Origin: Psychromicrobium lacuslunae
GTDB taxonomy: Bacteria > Actinomycetota > Actinomycetes > Actinomycetales > Micrococcaceae
Reading direction: 5' to 3'
NCBI RefSeq assembly: GCF_000950575.1
Contig: NZ_CP011005.1
Location: 1,302,001-1,366,000, forward strand
Length of the DNA stretch: 64,000 nt
Part shown: piece by piece, positions 17,042 through 25,204 of the stretch
Layout of the letters: every line of letters starts with the position of its first letter
Numbering within the stretch: position 1 is the stretch's first letter
Translations under genes and position numbers: made by a program
Notes under the pieces: generated by a model
Told to the model about the DNA's origin: nothing
The model's input: the letters and a program-made list of their open reading frames with translations, nothing else
Database searches by the model: none

Positions 17042-18232
17042 ATGCCTTCTTTAAAACCTGCCAAGGTTAGTGCCCTGAGTAATCCGCAGACCTTGGCTAA
17101 ACTACGCTCCAGCATTGGCATCCTTTCCACTACCACGACCAAACAACTCGACGTCTCGCTGCCGTGGTTCCGTCGCCTGGACGCCGAAGAGCGCAGCGCC
17201 CTGGGCCTGCTGGCCCAAAACGGCATCGCTTCGTTCGTTAGCTACTATGAAAAGCCCGCCTCACCGGCCTGGGTTCTCACCGATATTTTTGGAAACGCAC
17301 CAACCGAGCTAGCTAGTTCGATTAGCCTGCAAAAAGCGCTCCAGGTAATTCGGATTGTGGTTCAGACAGTCGAAGACCAAGTCCCCGATTTAGCCGCCCC
17401 CGGCGATGAGGCTGCACTGCGGGAAGCCGTTTTGCGTTACGCCCGGGAGGTGGCGTTTGCGGCTGCGGATGTCTATGCGCGGGCGGCCGAATCACGTGGC
17501 GCGTGGGACACCCGTCTGGAATCGTTGATCGTCGATGCGATCCTGCGCGGCGAGAATACCGATGTGCTGCGTTCCCGGATTGCCGCCCTCGGTTGGAAAT
17601 CAGACGACCGGTTCACCGTGATGGTCGGCTCGGCGCCGGAGGGAGCTGGCCAAGGCTTTGTCAACGAGTTGCGTCGAGCGGCCAGCCGACACGCCGAAGA
17701 CGCCTTAGTGGGCATCCAAGGTGACCGGTTGATCGTGGTGCTTGGCGGGGTGAACGATTCTGAAAGCGCCTACTTCCGAATTAGCGAACTATTCGGCCAG
17801 GGTCCGGTGGTTTACGGCCCGGAGGCGGCTTCGCTCGTGGAAGCCAGCCATTCGGCTAGGGCAGCCTTCGCCGGGCTGGCAGCGATCCGCGCCTGGCCCC
17901 AAGCGCCCCGCCCCGCTGCCGCTAATGACCTATGGCCTGAGCGGGTGATGAACGGTGACGACGATGCGCGGCGAGCCTTGGTGCGAGGGATCTATCGTCC
18001 GCTGTTAGCGGCTTCAAATGGGCTGGTCGAGACGCTCAGCAGCTACCTCGCCCTGGGCCATTCGCTTGAAGCAACTGCCCGCGAGCTATTCGTCCACGCC
18101 AACACGGTGCGTTACCGCTTGCGGCGGGTGACCGATGTTACCGGTTGGGATCCGCTGCTGCCCCGGGAGGCTTTTGTCCTGCAAACCGCCCTTGCGGTCG
18201 GTAGACTGGCACAACCCATGAAAGCCCAATGA
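17042..18232 (+). CDS. fasR: PucR-family regulator of fatty-acid synthesis (FasR-like)
   Basis: The C-terminus carries the PucR/CdaR helix-turn-helix: YLALGHSLEATARELFVHANTVRYRLRRVTDVTGWDP. The N-terminal 250 residues form the regulatory part of this family. In Streptomyces coelicolor a PucR-type protein, FasR, lies just upstream of fabD-fabH-acpP-fabF and activates it; the arrangement here is the same, so I transfer the name by synteny. An inverted repeat at 18284-18300, in the gap before fabD, is a candidate site. A short dyad TGAAT-N9-ATTCA lies just upstream of the gene itself. Confidence 0.85.
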   Translation: MPSLKPAKVSALSNPQTLAKLRSSIGILSTTTTKQLDVSLPWFRRLDAEERSALGLLAQNGIASFVSYYEKPASPAWVLTDIFGNAPTELASSISLQKALQVIRIVVQTVEDQVPDLAAPGDEAALREAVLRYAREVAFAAADVYARAAESRGAWDTRLESLIVDAILRGENTDVLRSRIAALGWKSDDRFTVMVGSAPEGAGQGFVNELRRAASRHAEDALVGIQGDRLIVVLGGVNDSESAYFRISELFGQGPVVYGPEAASLVEASHSARAAFAGLAAIRAWPQAPRPAAANDLWPERVMNGDDDARRALVRGIYRPLLAASNGLVETLSSYLALGHSLEATARELFVHANTVRYRLRRVTDVTGWDPLLPREAFVLQTALAVGRLAQPMKAQ

Positions 18233-18283
18233 TGGACAGTCAACTAAAACTCGGACTGCTTTCGTGGCAACTACTGATACTTT

Positions 18284-18300
18284 TTGTAGACAACCTACAA
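18284..18300. promoter_or_regulatory. Inverted repeat before fabD, candidate FasR operator
   Basis: TTGTAG-ACAAC-CTACAA is a perfect 6-bp dyad with a 5-bp spacer, about 68 bp upstream of the fabD GTG, in the 135-bp gap behind fasR. The proposed role rests on position. Confidence 0.45.
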
Positions 18301-18367
18301 GATGCCTGCAGCAGCTTGGTGTCGACAAACACCGGAAAATCCGGTTCTTTTTGGAAAGCTAGATAAC

Positions 18368-19321
18368 GTGTTTGCAATCCTCTGCCCTGGACAGGGCGCC
18401 CAGTCCCCCGGCTTCCTCGCTCCTTGGCTCGAGTTGCCTGGCGTTGCGGAACAATTAGCCGCGCTCAGCGAGGTCGCCGGTGTTGACTTAGCTGCACACG
18501 GTACCAGCTCTGACGCTGAGACCATTAAAGACACCGCCATCGCGCAGCCGCTGATCGTGGCCGCGGGCTTGATTGCTGGCCGGGCGCTGCTCGGCGATCA
18601 GCTGCTCAGCAGCGCTAATCCTCACGCTCTTGCCGCGGGTCATTCGGTAGGCGAAATTACCGCATCCGCGCTGACCGGGCTTTTGAACGAGACGGCGGCG
18701 ATGACCTTCGTCCGGGAACGTGCCAATGGAATGGCAAAGGCGGCCGCCGTCACCCCGACCGGAATGAGCGCCGTGCTAGGTGGCGACCCCGTCGAGGTCT
18801 TGGCCGCGATTGCCGCGGCCGGGCTCACCCCGGCCAATGTCAACGGTGCGGGGCAGACCGTGGCCGCTGGCACCCTTGAGCAGCTCGCCGCGTTCGCAGA
18901 GAACCCGCCTGCCAAAGCCAGAGTCATCCCACTGAAGGTAGCCGGTGCATTCCATACCGAGCATATGGCTTCCGCGGTGACAGCACTGGAGTCCCTCAAA
19001 CCAACGCTGAATCCTAGCGATCCCGCAGTCACCTTGCTTTCCAACTACGACGGGGCCGAGGTCTCCTCCGGTGCCGCCGGGCTAGAGAGCTTGATTGCGC
19101 AGGTCTCTCGTCCGGTGCGCTGGGATCTTTGCATGGAGACCATGCTGAGCCGCGGCGTCTCCGCCGTTATCGAATTGGCTCCCGCCGGGACCCTGGTGGG
19201 ACTAGCCAAGCGAGCAATGCCGGGCGTGAGCAGTGTCGCGGTAAAAACACCCGCCGATCTTGAAGCAGCCCGTGAACTGATCGCAAGCGCCGCCTCGGCA
19301 GCGCCAGCGGAAGGGAAATAA
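18368..19321 (+). CDS. fabD: Malonyl-CoA:ACP transacylase
   Basis: The enzyme moves malonyl from CoA to acyl carrier protein in type II fatty-acid synthesis. The N-terminal ILCPGQGAQSPGF is the family start. AAGHSVGEITA carries the catalytic serine (GHS), and GAFHTEHM carries the catalytic histidine. I place the start at GTG 18368 (317 aa) with GGAAAG upstream; an ATG at 18302 would add 22 residues not seen in the family. It overlaps the fabH start by 1 nt (TAATG). Confidence 0.95.
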   Translation: MFAILCPGQGAQSPGFLAPWLELPGVAEQLAALSEVAGVDLAAHGTSSDAETIKDTAIAQPLIVAAGLIAGRALLGDQLLSSANPHALAAGHSVGEITASALTGLLNETAAMTFVRERANGMAKAAAVTPTGMSAVLGGDPVEVLAAIAAAGLTPANVNGAGQTVAAGTLEQLAAFAENPPAKARVIPLKVAGAFHTEHMASAVTALESLKPTLNPSDPAVTLLSNYDGAEVSSGAAGLESLIAQVSRPVRWDLCMETMLSRGVSAVIELAPAGTLVGLAKRAMPGVSSVAVKTPADLEAARELIASAASAAPAEGK

Positions 19322-20379
19322 TGTCCACCCCCAGTCTCAAACAATCTGCTCTCCGGGAGCACAGCCGCATCCTAGGCCTCGGCTCCTACCGCTCCGAACT
19401 GGTCGTCACCAATGATGACGTTTGCCAGTGGATCGATTCCTCCGATGAGTGGATTCGGCAGCGCACCGGCATTGTCACCCGCCGTCGCGCACCGAAGGAA
19501 ATCGGCGTGGTCGAAATGGCTGAGGCGGCCGCTCGCGAGGCAATGGCTCAAGCTGGCATTGAGGCCTCTCAGCTGGGCGCGGTCATCGTTTCCACCGTGA
19601 CACACCAGTTCGCAACCCCCTCGGCGGCATCGCTGCTGGCCGATCGGCTCGGCGCGACTCCGGCCCCGGCTTTTGATATCTCGGCGGCCTGCGCTGGTTA
19701 TTGCTATGGCATAGGTCAGGCCGATGCGCTAGTTCGCTCCGGCACCGCTGACTACGTCTTGGTGGTCGGTGTTGAGAAGCTCTCCGACGTGATCGACAAC
19801 CACGAACGCACCATTTCCTTCCTGCTCGGTGATGGTGCCGGTGCGGCCGTTATTGGCCCTTCCGAAAGCGCTGGCATCGGGCCGACCATCTGGGGCTCCG
19901 ACGGTAGCAAGTGGGACGCTATCGGGATGACCCATTCGCTGCTTGAGGTTCGAGATTTCTCGCTCGCAGCACGCACCGACACCGGCCCGGACGAAGCGCT
20001 GGCTTCTGCTGGCATGAACCTTTGGCCGACGCTACGTCAGGACGGCCAAACAGTTTTCCGCTGGGCGGTCTGGGAGATGGCCAAAGTGGCCAAGCAGGCG
20101 CTGGAGGCCGCTGGCGTCACCGCTGATGATCTTGCTGCTTTTGTGCCCCACCAGGCCAATATGCGAATTATTGATTCTCTGGTGAAGGAACTGAAGCTGC
20201 CCGACCACGTGGTGGTTGGCCGCGATATCGAAGACACCGGCAACACCTCCGCCGCATCGATCCCGCTGGCCACTGTCAGGCTGCTTCAAGAAAACCCTGA
20301 GCTCAGCGGCGGACTGTCGCTACAAATCGGTTTCGGTGCGGGTCTGGTATTCGGCGCCCAGGTAGTAGTTTTGCCATAA
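19321..20379 (+). CDS. fabH: 3-oxoacyl-ACP synthase III
   Basis: Starts fatty-acid chains by condensing acyl-CoA with malonyl-ACP. The catalytic triad is visible: cysteine in DISAACAGYCYG, histidine in VPHQANMRI and asparagine in EDTGNTSAASIP. The length is 352, somewhat above the usual 310-340, with 20-odd extra N-terminal residues. The start overlaps the fabD stop. Actinobacterial FabH often prefers branched starters, but that cannot be read here. Confidence 0.96.
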   Translation: MSTPSLKQSALREHSRILGLGSYRSELVVTNDDVCQWIDSSDEWIRQRTGIVTRRRAPKEIGVVEMAEAAAREAMAQAGIEASQLGAVIVSTVTHQFATPSAASLLADRLGATPAPAFDISAACAGYCYGIGQADALVRSGTADYVLVVGVEKLSDVIDNHERTISFLLGDGAGAAVIGPSESAGIGPTIWGSDGSKWDAIGMTHSLLEVRDFSLAARTDTGPDEALASAGMNLWPTLRQDGQTVFRWAVWEMAKVAKQALEAAGVTADDLAAFVPHQANMRIIDSLVKELKLPDHVVVGRDIEDTGNTSAASIPLATVRLLQENPELSGGLSLQIGFGAGLVFGAQVVVLP

Positions 20380-20508
20380 ATTCATAGTTTTAGCGAGCTT
20401 TCCGCGCAAAACGCAGTGAAAGTTCGCGATTCAGGCCACATCCGTGGTTTGATCGACACTGCTCAGGACAAATTCTGCTGAGCGAACACCGTAGAAAGGG
20501 AGCCAAGA

Positions 20509-20754
20509 ATGGCTAGCAACGAAGAAATCCTGGCCGGTTTGGCCGAGATCGTGAACGAGGAGACCGGCTTGGCTCCCGAGGCTGTGGAGCTGGACAAGTC
20601 CTTCACCGACGATCTTGACATTGACTCCATCTCGATGATGACCATCGTGGTCAACGCCGAAGAGAAGTTCGATGTACGCATTCCGGACGAAGAGGTCAAG
20701 AACCTCAAGACCGTTGGCGACGCCGTTAGCTACATCGCTAACGCCCAGAGCTAA
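20509..20754 (+). CDS. acpP: Acyl carrier protein
   Basis: An acidic 81-residue carrier. The phosphopantetheine serine lies in DLDIDSISMM (DSI rather than the more common DSL), followed by the helix II acidic run PDEEVKNLKTVGDAVSYI. AGAAAGGGAGCC is a strong ribosome binding site. A 129-bp gap separates it from fabH and a 146-bp gap with a hairpin separates it from fabF, which may let ACP be made in excess of the enzymes. Confidence 0.97.
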   Translation: MASNEEILAGLAEIVNEETGLAPEAVELDKSFTDDLDIDSISMMTIVVNAEEKFDVRIPDEEVKNLKTVGDAVSYIANAQS

Positions 20755-20779
20755 TACCCCGAAACAGCGCTGTTGCAGT

Positions 20780-20813
20780 GCAGCACCTGCCGTCATAGCA
20801 GCGAAGGTGCTGC
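20780..20813 (+). promoter_or_regulatory. Hairpin between acpP and fabF
   Basis: GCAGCACCT (20780-20788) pairs perfectly with AGGTGCTGC (20805-20813) across a 16-nt loop, with no T-run. It could be a 3'-end stabiliser or partial terminator that raises acpP message over fabF. Confidence 0.4.
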
Positions 20814-20900
20814 GCTGAGACAGGGGCTAGCTCGGTCCGGTTAATGGTGTGCTGAACGCCGCCGCTAATCGTTATTTCATACCTTTAAGAGAGAGAAAAC

Positions 20901-22136
20901 ATGTCCCGCAAAGTTGTCATCACAGGACTGGGCGCGACCACCCCGATCGGTGGCGATGTCCCCACAACCTGGAAGAACGCGTTGATCGGCGTCTCCGGAG
21001 CGCACACCCTCACTGATGACTGGGTCGAGAAGTACGAGCTGCCGGTAACTTTTGCCGCCAGGGTATCCAACCCGGCGGATCAGGTACTGACCAGGGTCGA
21101 AGCCAAGCGGCTGGATCCATCCAGTCAGTTCGCCGTGATCGCCGCCCGCGAGGCGTGGCAAGATGCCGCGATTGAAGATGTTGATCACGATCGCTTTGCT
21201 GTTGCCTTCGCCACTGGTATTGGCGGCGTCTGGACCCTGCTCGATGCCTGGGACACCCTGCGTGACCGTGGCCCCCGACGGGTACTGCCGATGACGGTAC
21301 CGATGCTGATGCCCAATGGCGCAGCTGCGGCCGTCAGCTTAGACCTCGGCGCTCGTGGCGGGGCGCATACCCCGGTTTCGGCCTGTGCTTCCGGCACTGA
21401 GGCACTCCACCAAGGGCTTGAACTGATTCGTTCAGGCAAGGTCGACGTCGTGATGGCCGGTGGCACCGAAGCAGCAATTCACCCGATGACGCTCGCCTCC
21501 TTCTCCTCCATGCAGGCGCTCTCCCGGCGCAACGATGACCCTGAGCACGCTTCCCGCCCCTACGACCTCAATCGCGATGGCTTCGTGATGGGTGAAGGTG
21601 CCGGTGCTCTGGTGCTTGAAGCAGAAGAGCACGCCCTCGCTCGCGGCGCGCGCATCTACGGTGAGCTGGCCGGCACCTCGGTGACCGCCGATGCCTACCA
21701 CATCACCGCCCCTGACCCGGAAGGCCTGGGTGCGACCCGAGCCCTCAAGGCTGCACTCTTTGATGCCCGGGCGCAGGCCGAAGACGTGGTGCACGTCAAT
21801 GCGCACGCCACTTCCACCCCGGTCGGCGATAAGCCGGAGTACACCGCTCTGAAGGCCGCACTGGGCAATCACGTGGACAATGTGGCGGTGTCCGCTACTA
21901 AGTCGCAGATGGGCCACCTGCTCGGCGCTTCCGGTGCTGTAGAGGCTGTGCTGACCACGATGGCAGTGGTTGATCGCAAGGCACCGGCCACCATTAACTT
22001 GGAGAACCAGGACCCGGAAATCCCGCTCGACGTGGTCACCACAGCCCGCGATTTGCCGAAGGGCGATATTGTCGCGCTCAGCAACTCATTCGGCTTTGGT
22101 GGGCACAACGCGGTGATCGTGGTGCGTAACTACTAA
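20901..22136 (+). CDS. fabF: 3-oxoacyl-ACP synthase II
   Basis: Elongating beta-ketoacyl-ACP synthase. Catalytic cysteine is in VSACASGTEAL, the two histidines are in VNAHATSTPVGD and KSQMGHLLGASGA, and the C-terminal loop is SNSFGFGGHN. The length of 411 is standard. It follows AAGAGAGAG at the proper distance. It is the last gene of the fasR-fab operon; two tandem hairpins follow it. Confidence 0.96.
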   Translation: MSRKVVITGLGATTPIGGDVPTTWKNALIGVSGAHTLTDDWVEKYELPVTFAARVSNPADQVLTRVEAKRLDPSSQFAVIAAREAWQDAAIEDVDHDRFAVAFATGIGGVWTLLDAWDTLRDRGPRRVLPMTVPMLMPNGAAAAVSLDLGARGGAHTPVSACASGTEALHQGLELIRSGKVDVVMAGGTEAAIHPMTLASFSSMQALSRRNDDPEHASRPYDLNRDGFVMGEGAGALVLEAEEHALARGARIYGELAGTSVTADAYHITAPDPEGLGATRALKAALFDARAQAEDVVHVNAHATSTPVGDKPEYTALKAALGNHVDNVAVSATKSQMGHLLGASGAVEAVLTTMAVVDRKAPATINLENQDPEIPLDVVTTARDLPKGDIVALSNSFGFGGHNAVIVVRNY

Positions 22137-22142
22137 GACGGC

Positions 22143-22223
22143 GAGTTCACCGTAGGCATTCCCGCGGTGAACTCAAACGGCTGTGGGTCGGTAGGAGGAT
22201 TTCCTACCGACCCACAGCCGTTT
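22143..22223 (+). terminator. Tandem hairpins closing the fab operon
   Basis: The first hairpin is GAGTTCACC...GGTGAACTC (22143-22174). It is followed at once by a 22-bp perfect stem (22175-22196 with 22202-22223), loop GGATT, then TTGTTCTT. The second is a convincing intrinsic terminator and may serve both this operon and the minus-strand gene opposite. Confidence 0.8.
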
Positions 22224-22286
22224 GTTCTTCTCAATTATCTGCGTCAGAGCCACTGCCGCTAATCTAGGTCTTTCGACCTCGAGGAA

Positions 22287-22790
22287 CTAGCCAACCTGAT
22301 GCAGCCAACGCACCGGCGCACCCTCGGCGGCGTGCCGGAAAGCTTCCAATTCCTCATCCCAGGCTTCGCCGAGTGCTATTGAGAGTTCATGGTAGACCCG
22401 GGCAGGATCCCCCGCTCCCGCTTCGTAGGCGTAGCGAATCCGGTCTTCGGAGACCATGATATTGCCGTGCACATCGGTGACTGCATGGAAGATGCCCAGT
22501 TCAGGGGTATGTGACCAGCGTCCGCCATCCACACCGGAGCTCGGCTCCTCTGTTACCTCGTAGCGCAAGTGAGCCCAGCCGCGGAGCGCTGAGGCCAGCA
22601 GAGACCCGGTGCCTTGCGGCCCGGTCCAGGACAGTTCTGCCCTAAACATTCCGGGCGCAGCAGGCTGAGCGGTCCACTCAAGATCGGTGCGTGCATCGAG
22701 CACCGATCCGATGGCCCACTCTACGTGCGGGCACAACGCAGTAGGGGCGGAGTGCACGAAAAGCACTCCACGTGCCATTACAACAGACAT
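22287..22790 (-). CDS. DUF3145 family protein
   Basis: A protein family confined to actinobacteria, of unknown function. ARGVLFVHSAPTALCPHVEWA at the N-terminus and the end ELEAFRHAAEGAPVRWLHQVG are typical. I prefer the ATG at 22790 (167 aa) because GGAGG lies 5 nt upstream; an ATG at 22802 would place that site inside the gene. It is convergent with fabF. The 180 bp upstream hold its promoter and no other gene. Confidence 0.9.
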   Translation of the reverse strand: MSVVMARGVLFVHSAPTALCPHVEWAIGSVLDARTDLEWTAQPAAPGMFRAELSWTGPQGTGSLLASALRGWAHLRYEVTEEPSSGVDGGRWSHTPELGIFHAVTDVHGNIMVSEDRIRYAYEAGAGDPARVYHELSIALGEAWDEELEAFRHAAEGAPVRWLHQVG

Positions 22791-22971
22791 TCCATCCTCC
22801 ATAGCTGTAGGTACGTCTTCCCCAACGACCTGCGTGCTAACGGATGGTTGCCGCTATTTGTTCTAAATTTATTGTGCCGTATTCGGCGACAGAACGCCAG
22901 ACGCTAATTACCTCAGTGGAATTTCGTGAGTGAAACTTTCATCGAGTGGGCTAAAGGGCGAGCCGGTTGAA

Positions 22972-23940
22972 TCAGGCGCGCGGATGAGCCTGACGGTAGC
23001 TTGCCCGCAATCTGTCGACTGAGACATGAGTGTAAATCTGAGTGGTGGCCAGCGATGAATGACCCAGAATTTCTTGCACCGCCCGCAAATCTGCTCCGCC
23101 GTCGAGCAAATGCGTTGCAGTGCTGTGCCGTAGCGCATGTGGGCTGGTCGCCGCTGTATCGCCTAAAGCAGCGAGACCTTCGGCGACCACGGCGCGCACC
23201 TGCCGTTGGTCAATGCGCCCGCCGCGGGCGCCGAGAAATAGAGCTGCTCCGCTCATTGGCTGATACAACTGAGCACGGCCTTCCCGCAGCCATCGGTTGA
23301 GCGCTTTGCTTGCCGGCAGCCCGAAAGGCACTGTACGTTCCTTATTCCCTTTACCCAGCACGCGAACCGTCCGGCGGTCAAAATCCACATCGTCGATATC
23401 GAGGGCGGCGAGCTCGCCCACTCGCAGTCCAGCGGCGTAAAGCAACTCGATCATCGCTTGGTTCCGCAGTTCCGGTGCGCTGCCCTCGGCCGCACGCAGC
23501 TCGAACTCGGCGATCAGCCGTTGCATCTGCGCCTGATGCAGCACTCCGGGCAAAGTTTTTTGTTGTTTTGGTGCTTTCAGCCGCACGGTGGGATTCTGCT
23601 CAATCAGACCCTCACGTAGCGCCCAGGCCATGAGGGTGCGTGCCGATGCCGCTCGACGAGCCAAGGTGGATCGTGCTAGCCCGGCTGAGCTCTGCTCCCC
23701 CAGCCACTGCCGGAGGATTGAAAGATCGATCTCCTGCAATGACCGTGCACCATCGGCAATGGCGAAATACATCAGCGAGATCAGATCGGAAAGATACCCG
23801 CGCACGGTGTGCTCCGAACGAGCACGTTCGGCCAGCAGATATCGCTCGAAGCCCACAAGGACCTCGGCGAAAGACTCTGGCAGTTCATTCTCCGGCACTC
23901 CTCCACTGTGCCGCCAGGAGGCCCCGCAAGCAAGCAGCAT
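22972..23940 (-). CDS. xerC: Tyrosine recombinase XerC
   Basis: Resolves chromosome dimers at dif together with XerD at division. The N-terminal SAM-like core-binding domain (ESFAEVLVGFERYLLAERARSEHTVRGYLSDL) precedes the catalytic domain, whose residues are visible: R in AGLRVGEL, H..R in HALRHS, H in ILGHSS and Y in TTQIYTH. The family length is about 300. The start is uncertain: ATG 23940 gives 322 aa; GTG 23898 lies immediately behind GGAGGA. It sits next to dprA, as in many actinobacteria, so it is housekeeping and not a phage integrase. Confidence 0.92.
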   Translation of the reverse strand: MLLACGASWRHSGGVPENELPESFAEVLVGFERYLLAERARSEHTVRGYLSDLISLMYFAIADGARSLQEIDLSILRQWLGEQSSAGLARSTLARRAASARTLMAWALREGLIEQNPTVRLKAPKQQKTLPGVLHQAQMQRLIAEFELRAAEGSAPELRNQAMIELLYAAGLRVGELAALDIDDVDFDRRTVRVLGKGNKERTVPFGLPASKALNRWLREGRAQLYQPMSGAALFLGARGGRIDQRQVRAVVAEGLAALGDTAATSPHALRHSTATHLLDGGADLRAVQEILGHSSLATTQIYTHVSVDRLRASYRQAHPRA

Positions 23941-23965
23941 CGCCGTGTCGAGGGCGCAGATCTAA

Positions 23966-25204
23966 TCAACCCCGCGGGTGATCCCGGCTCCAGCCGGCAT
24001 TGCGGCGCTGGGCTAGTCCCAAGGCCTCTAATCGGCCGAGTCCAGCCTGAACGCTAGTGAGGGGAAGCCCCGCTAGCGCACACAATTTATCTGCGCTCGT
24101 GGTGTGATGCAGCGGTAACGCATCCAATAAGAGCAGATCCTGCACCGGAAGACCGTCGGTTTCCGAGGTCATTGAGGGCCGTTGAGTATCGATATCACCA
24201 AGCGGAGACATTAGCTCAAGTACCTCAGCTGCTTGGGTCACGCAGGCGGCACCCTCACGCAATAATCGATGGCACCCCGCTGAGTTGGCGGAATACACTG
24301 ATCCGGGAACTGCGGCGACTTCACGTCCCAAGTCCAGGGCATGATGAGCAGTGCTCAGCGCTCCGGAACGCCAGCGCGCCTCTACCACCACGGTGACTGC
24401 GGCTAGGGCGGCAATCAATCGATTACGCTGCAGAAATCGATACCTGGTTGGTCGGGCACCCGGCGGCACTTCAGCCAGTACAACGCAGCGCCGCGTAATC
24501 TCCATCAGCAGTTCTTGATTACCGGAGGGATAAAAGCGATCGAGCCCACCTGCCATCACCGCAATGGTGGGTAAAGTCAGCTCGCTGGAGGCCTTTAGCG
24601 CGCTTCGGTGAGCTATCGCGTCGATTCCGTAAGCCCCGCCTGAAATCACACTTTTCCCCCGGGCGACGAGTTCATCAGAGAGCTCACTAGTCACCGCCTC
24701 ACCATACGCAGTCGCGTCTCGCGCGCCCACCAGGGCTACAACATCACGAAGCGGCGGCCAGGACAAGCCGGGACCATTGGCCTTGCCCAGATACCACAAG
24801 GCAATCGGCTCTCTTAGTCCCAGGTCCCGCAGCGCGGTCGGCCAGTTCGAAGCCTCGGGTATCAATAAGCCGCCGCCCTGTGAGGCGATGAACCGCAGGT
24901 CTCGTCTAGGTGAGAGATTCGGCAGCCGAGGCCGCCAACGTGCTAGGCATTCTGTAATGCCGCTCCACTGCTTACTCGCCTGCTCCTGCAGGTAATAAGC
25001 AACTCGTTCCTCAGACTTCGGATCAAGTTTCTCGTAGTCGGCGATAATCCTCATGGTGCGCCAAGGACCAAGCACTCGAATCAATGCCAGGCCGGGTAGA
25101 TCTGAAGGCTCCATTACCCGGCTAAGAGCCGCCCGAGCCAGATAAGTCCCAGATCCTGGCATCACCTGGCCATTAGCTTCTTCCGCAGCAATCCCGGCCG
25201 TCAC
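23966..25204 (-). CDS. dprA: DNA-processing protein DprA
   Basis: Binds incoming single-stranded DNA and loads RecA during transformation. The Rossmann core is seen in VGARDATAYGEAVTSELSDELVARG and VISGGAYGIDAIAHRSAL, then VMAGGLDRFYP. The C-terminal 65 residues form the DprA winged helix. The length of 412 includes an N-terminal SAM-like region. Its ATG overlaps the comM stop (25201-25204). Competence relatives comM, yraN and xerC are adjacent, but no transport apparatus is in the window. Confidence 0.93.
   Translation of the reverse strand: MTAGIAAEEANGQVMPGSGTYLARAALSRVMEPSDLPGLALIRVLGPWRTMRIIADYEKLDPKSEERVAYYLQEQASKQWSGITECLARWRPRLPNLSPRRDLRFIASQGGGLLIPEASNWPTALRDLGLREPIALWYLGKANGPGLSWPPLRDVVALVGARDATAYGEAVTSELSDELVARGKSVISGGAYGIDAIAHRSALKASSELTLPTIAVMAGGLDRFYPSGNQELLMEITRRCVVLAEVPPGARPTRYRFLQRNRLIAALAAVTVVVEARWRSGALSTAHHALDLGREVAAVPGSVYSANSAGCHRLLREGAACVTQAAEVLELMSPLGDIDTQRPSMTSETDGLPVQDLLLLDALPLHHTTSADKLCALAGLPLTSVQAGLGRLEALGLAQRRNAGWSRDHPRG

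Noticed and set aside
22972-23940. Tyrosine recombinase as a phage or island integrase
   Set aside because: It matches XerC in length and motifs and sits beside dprA in a housekeeping run, with no attachment-site repeats.
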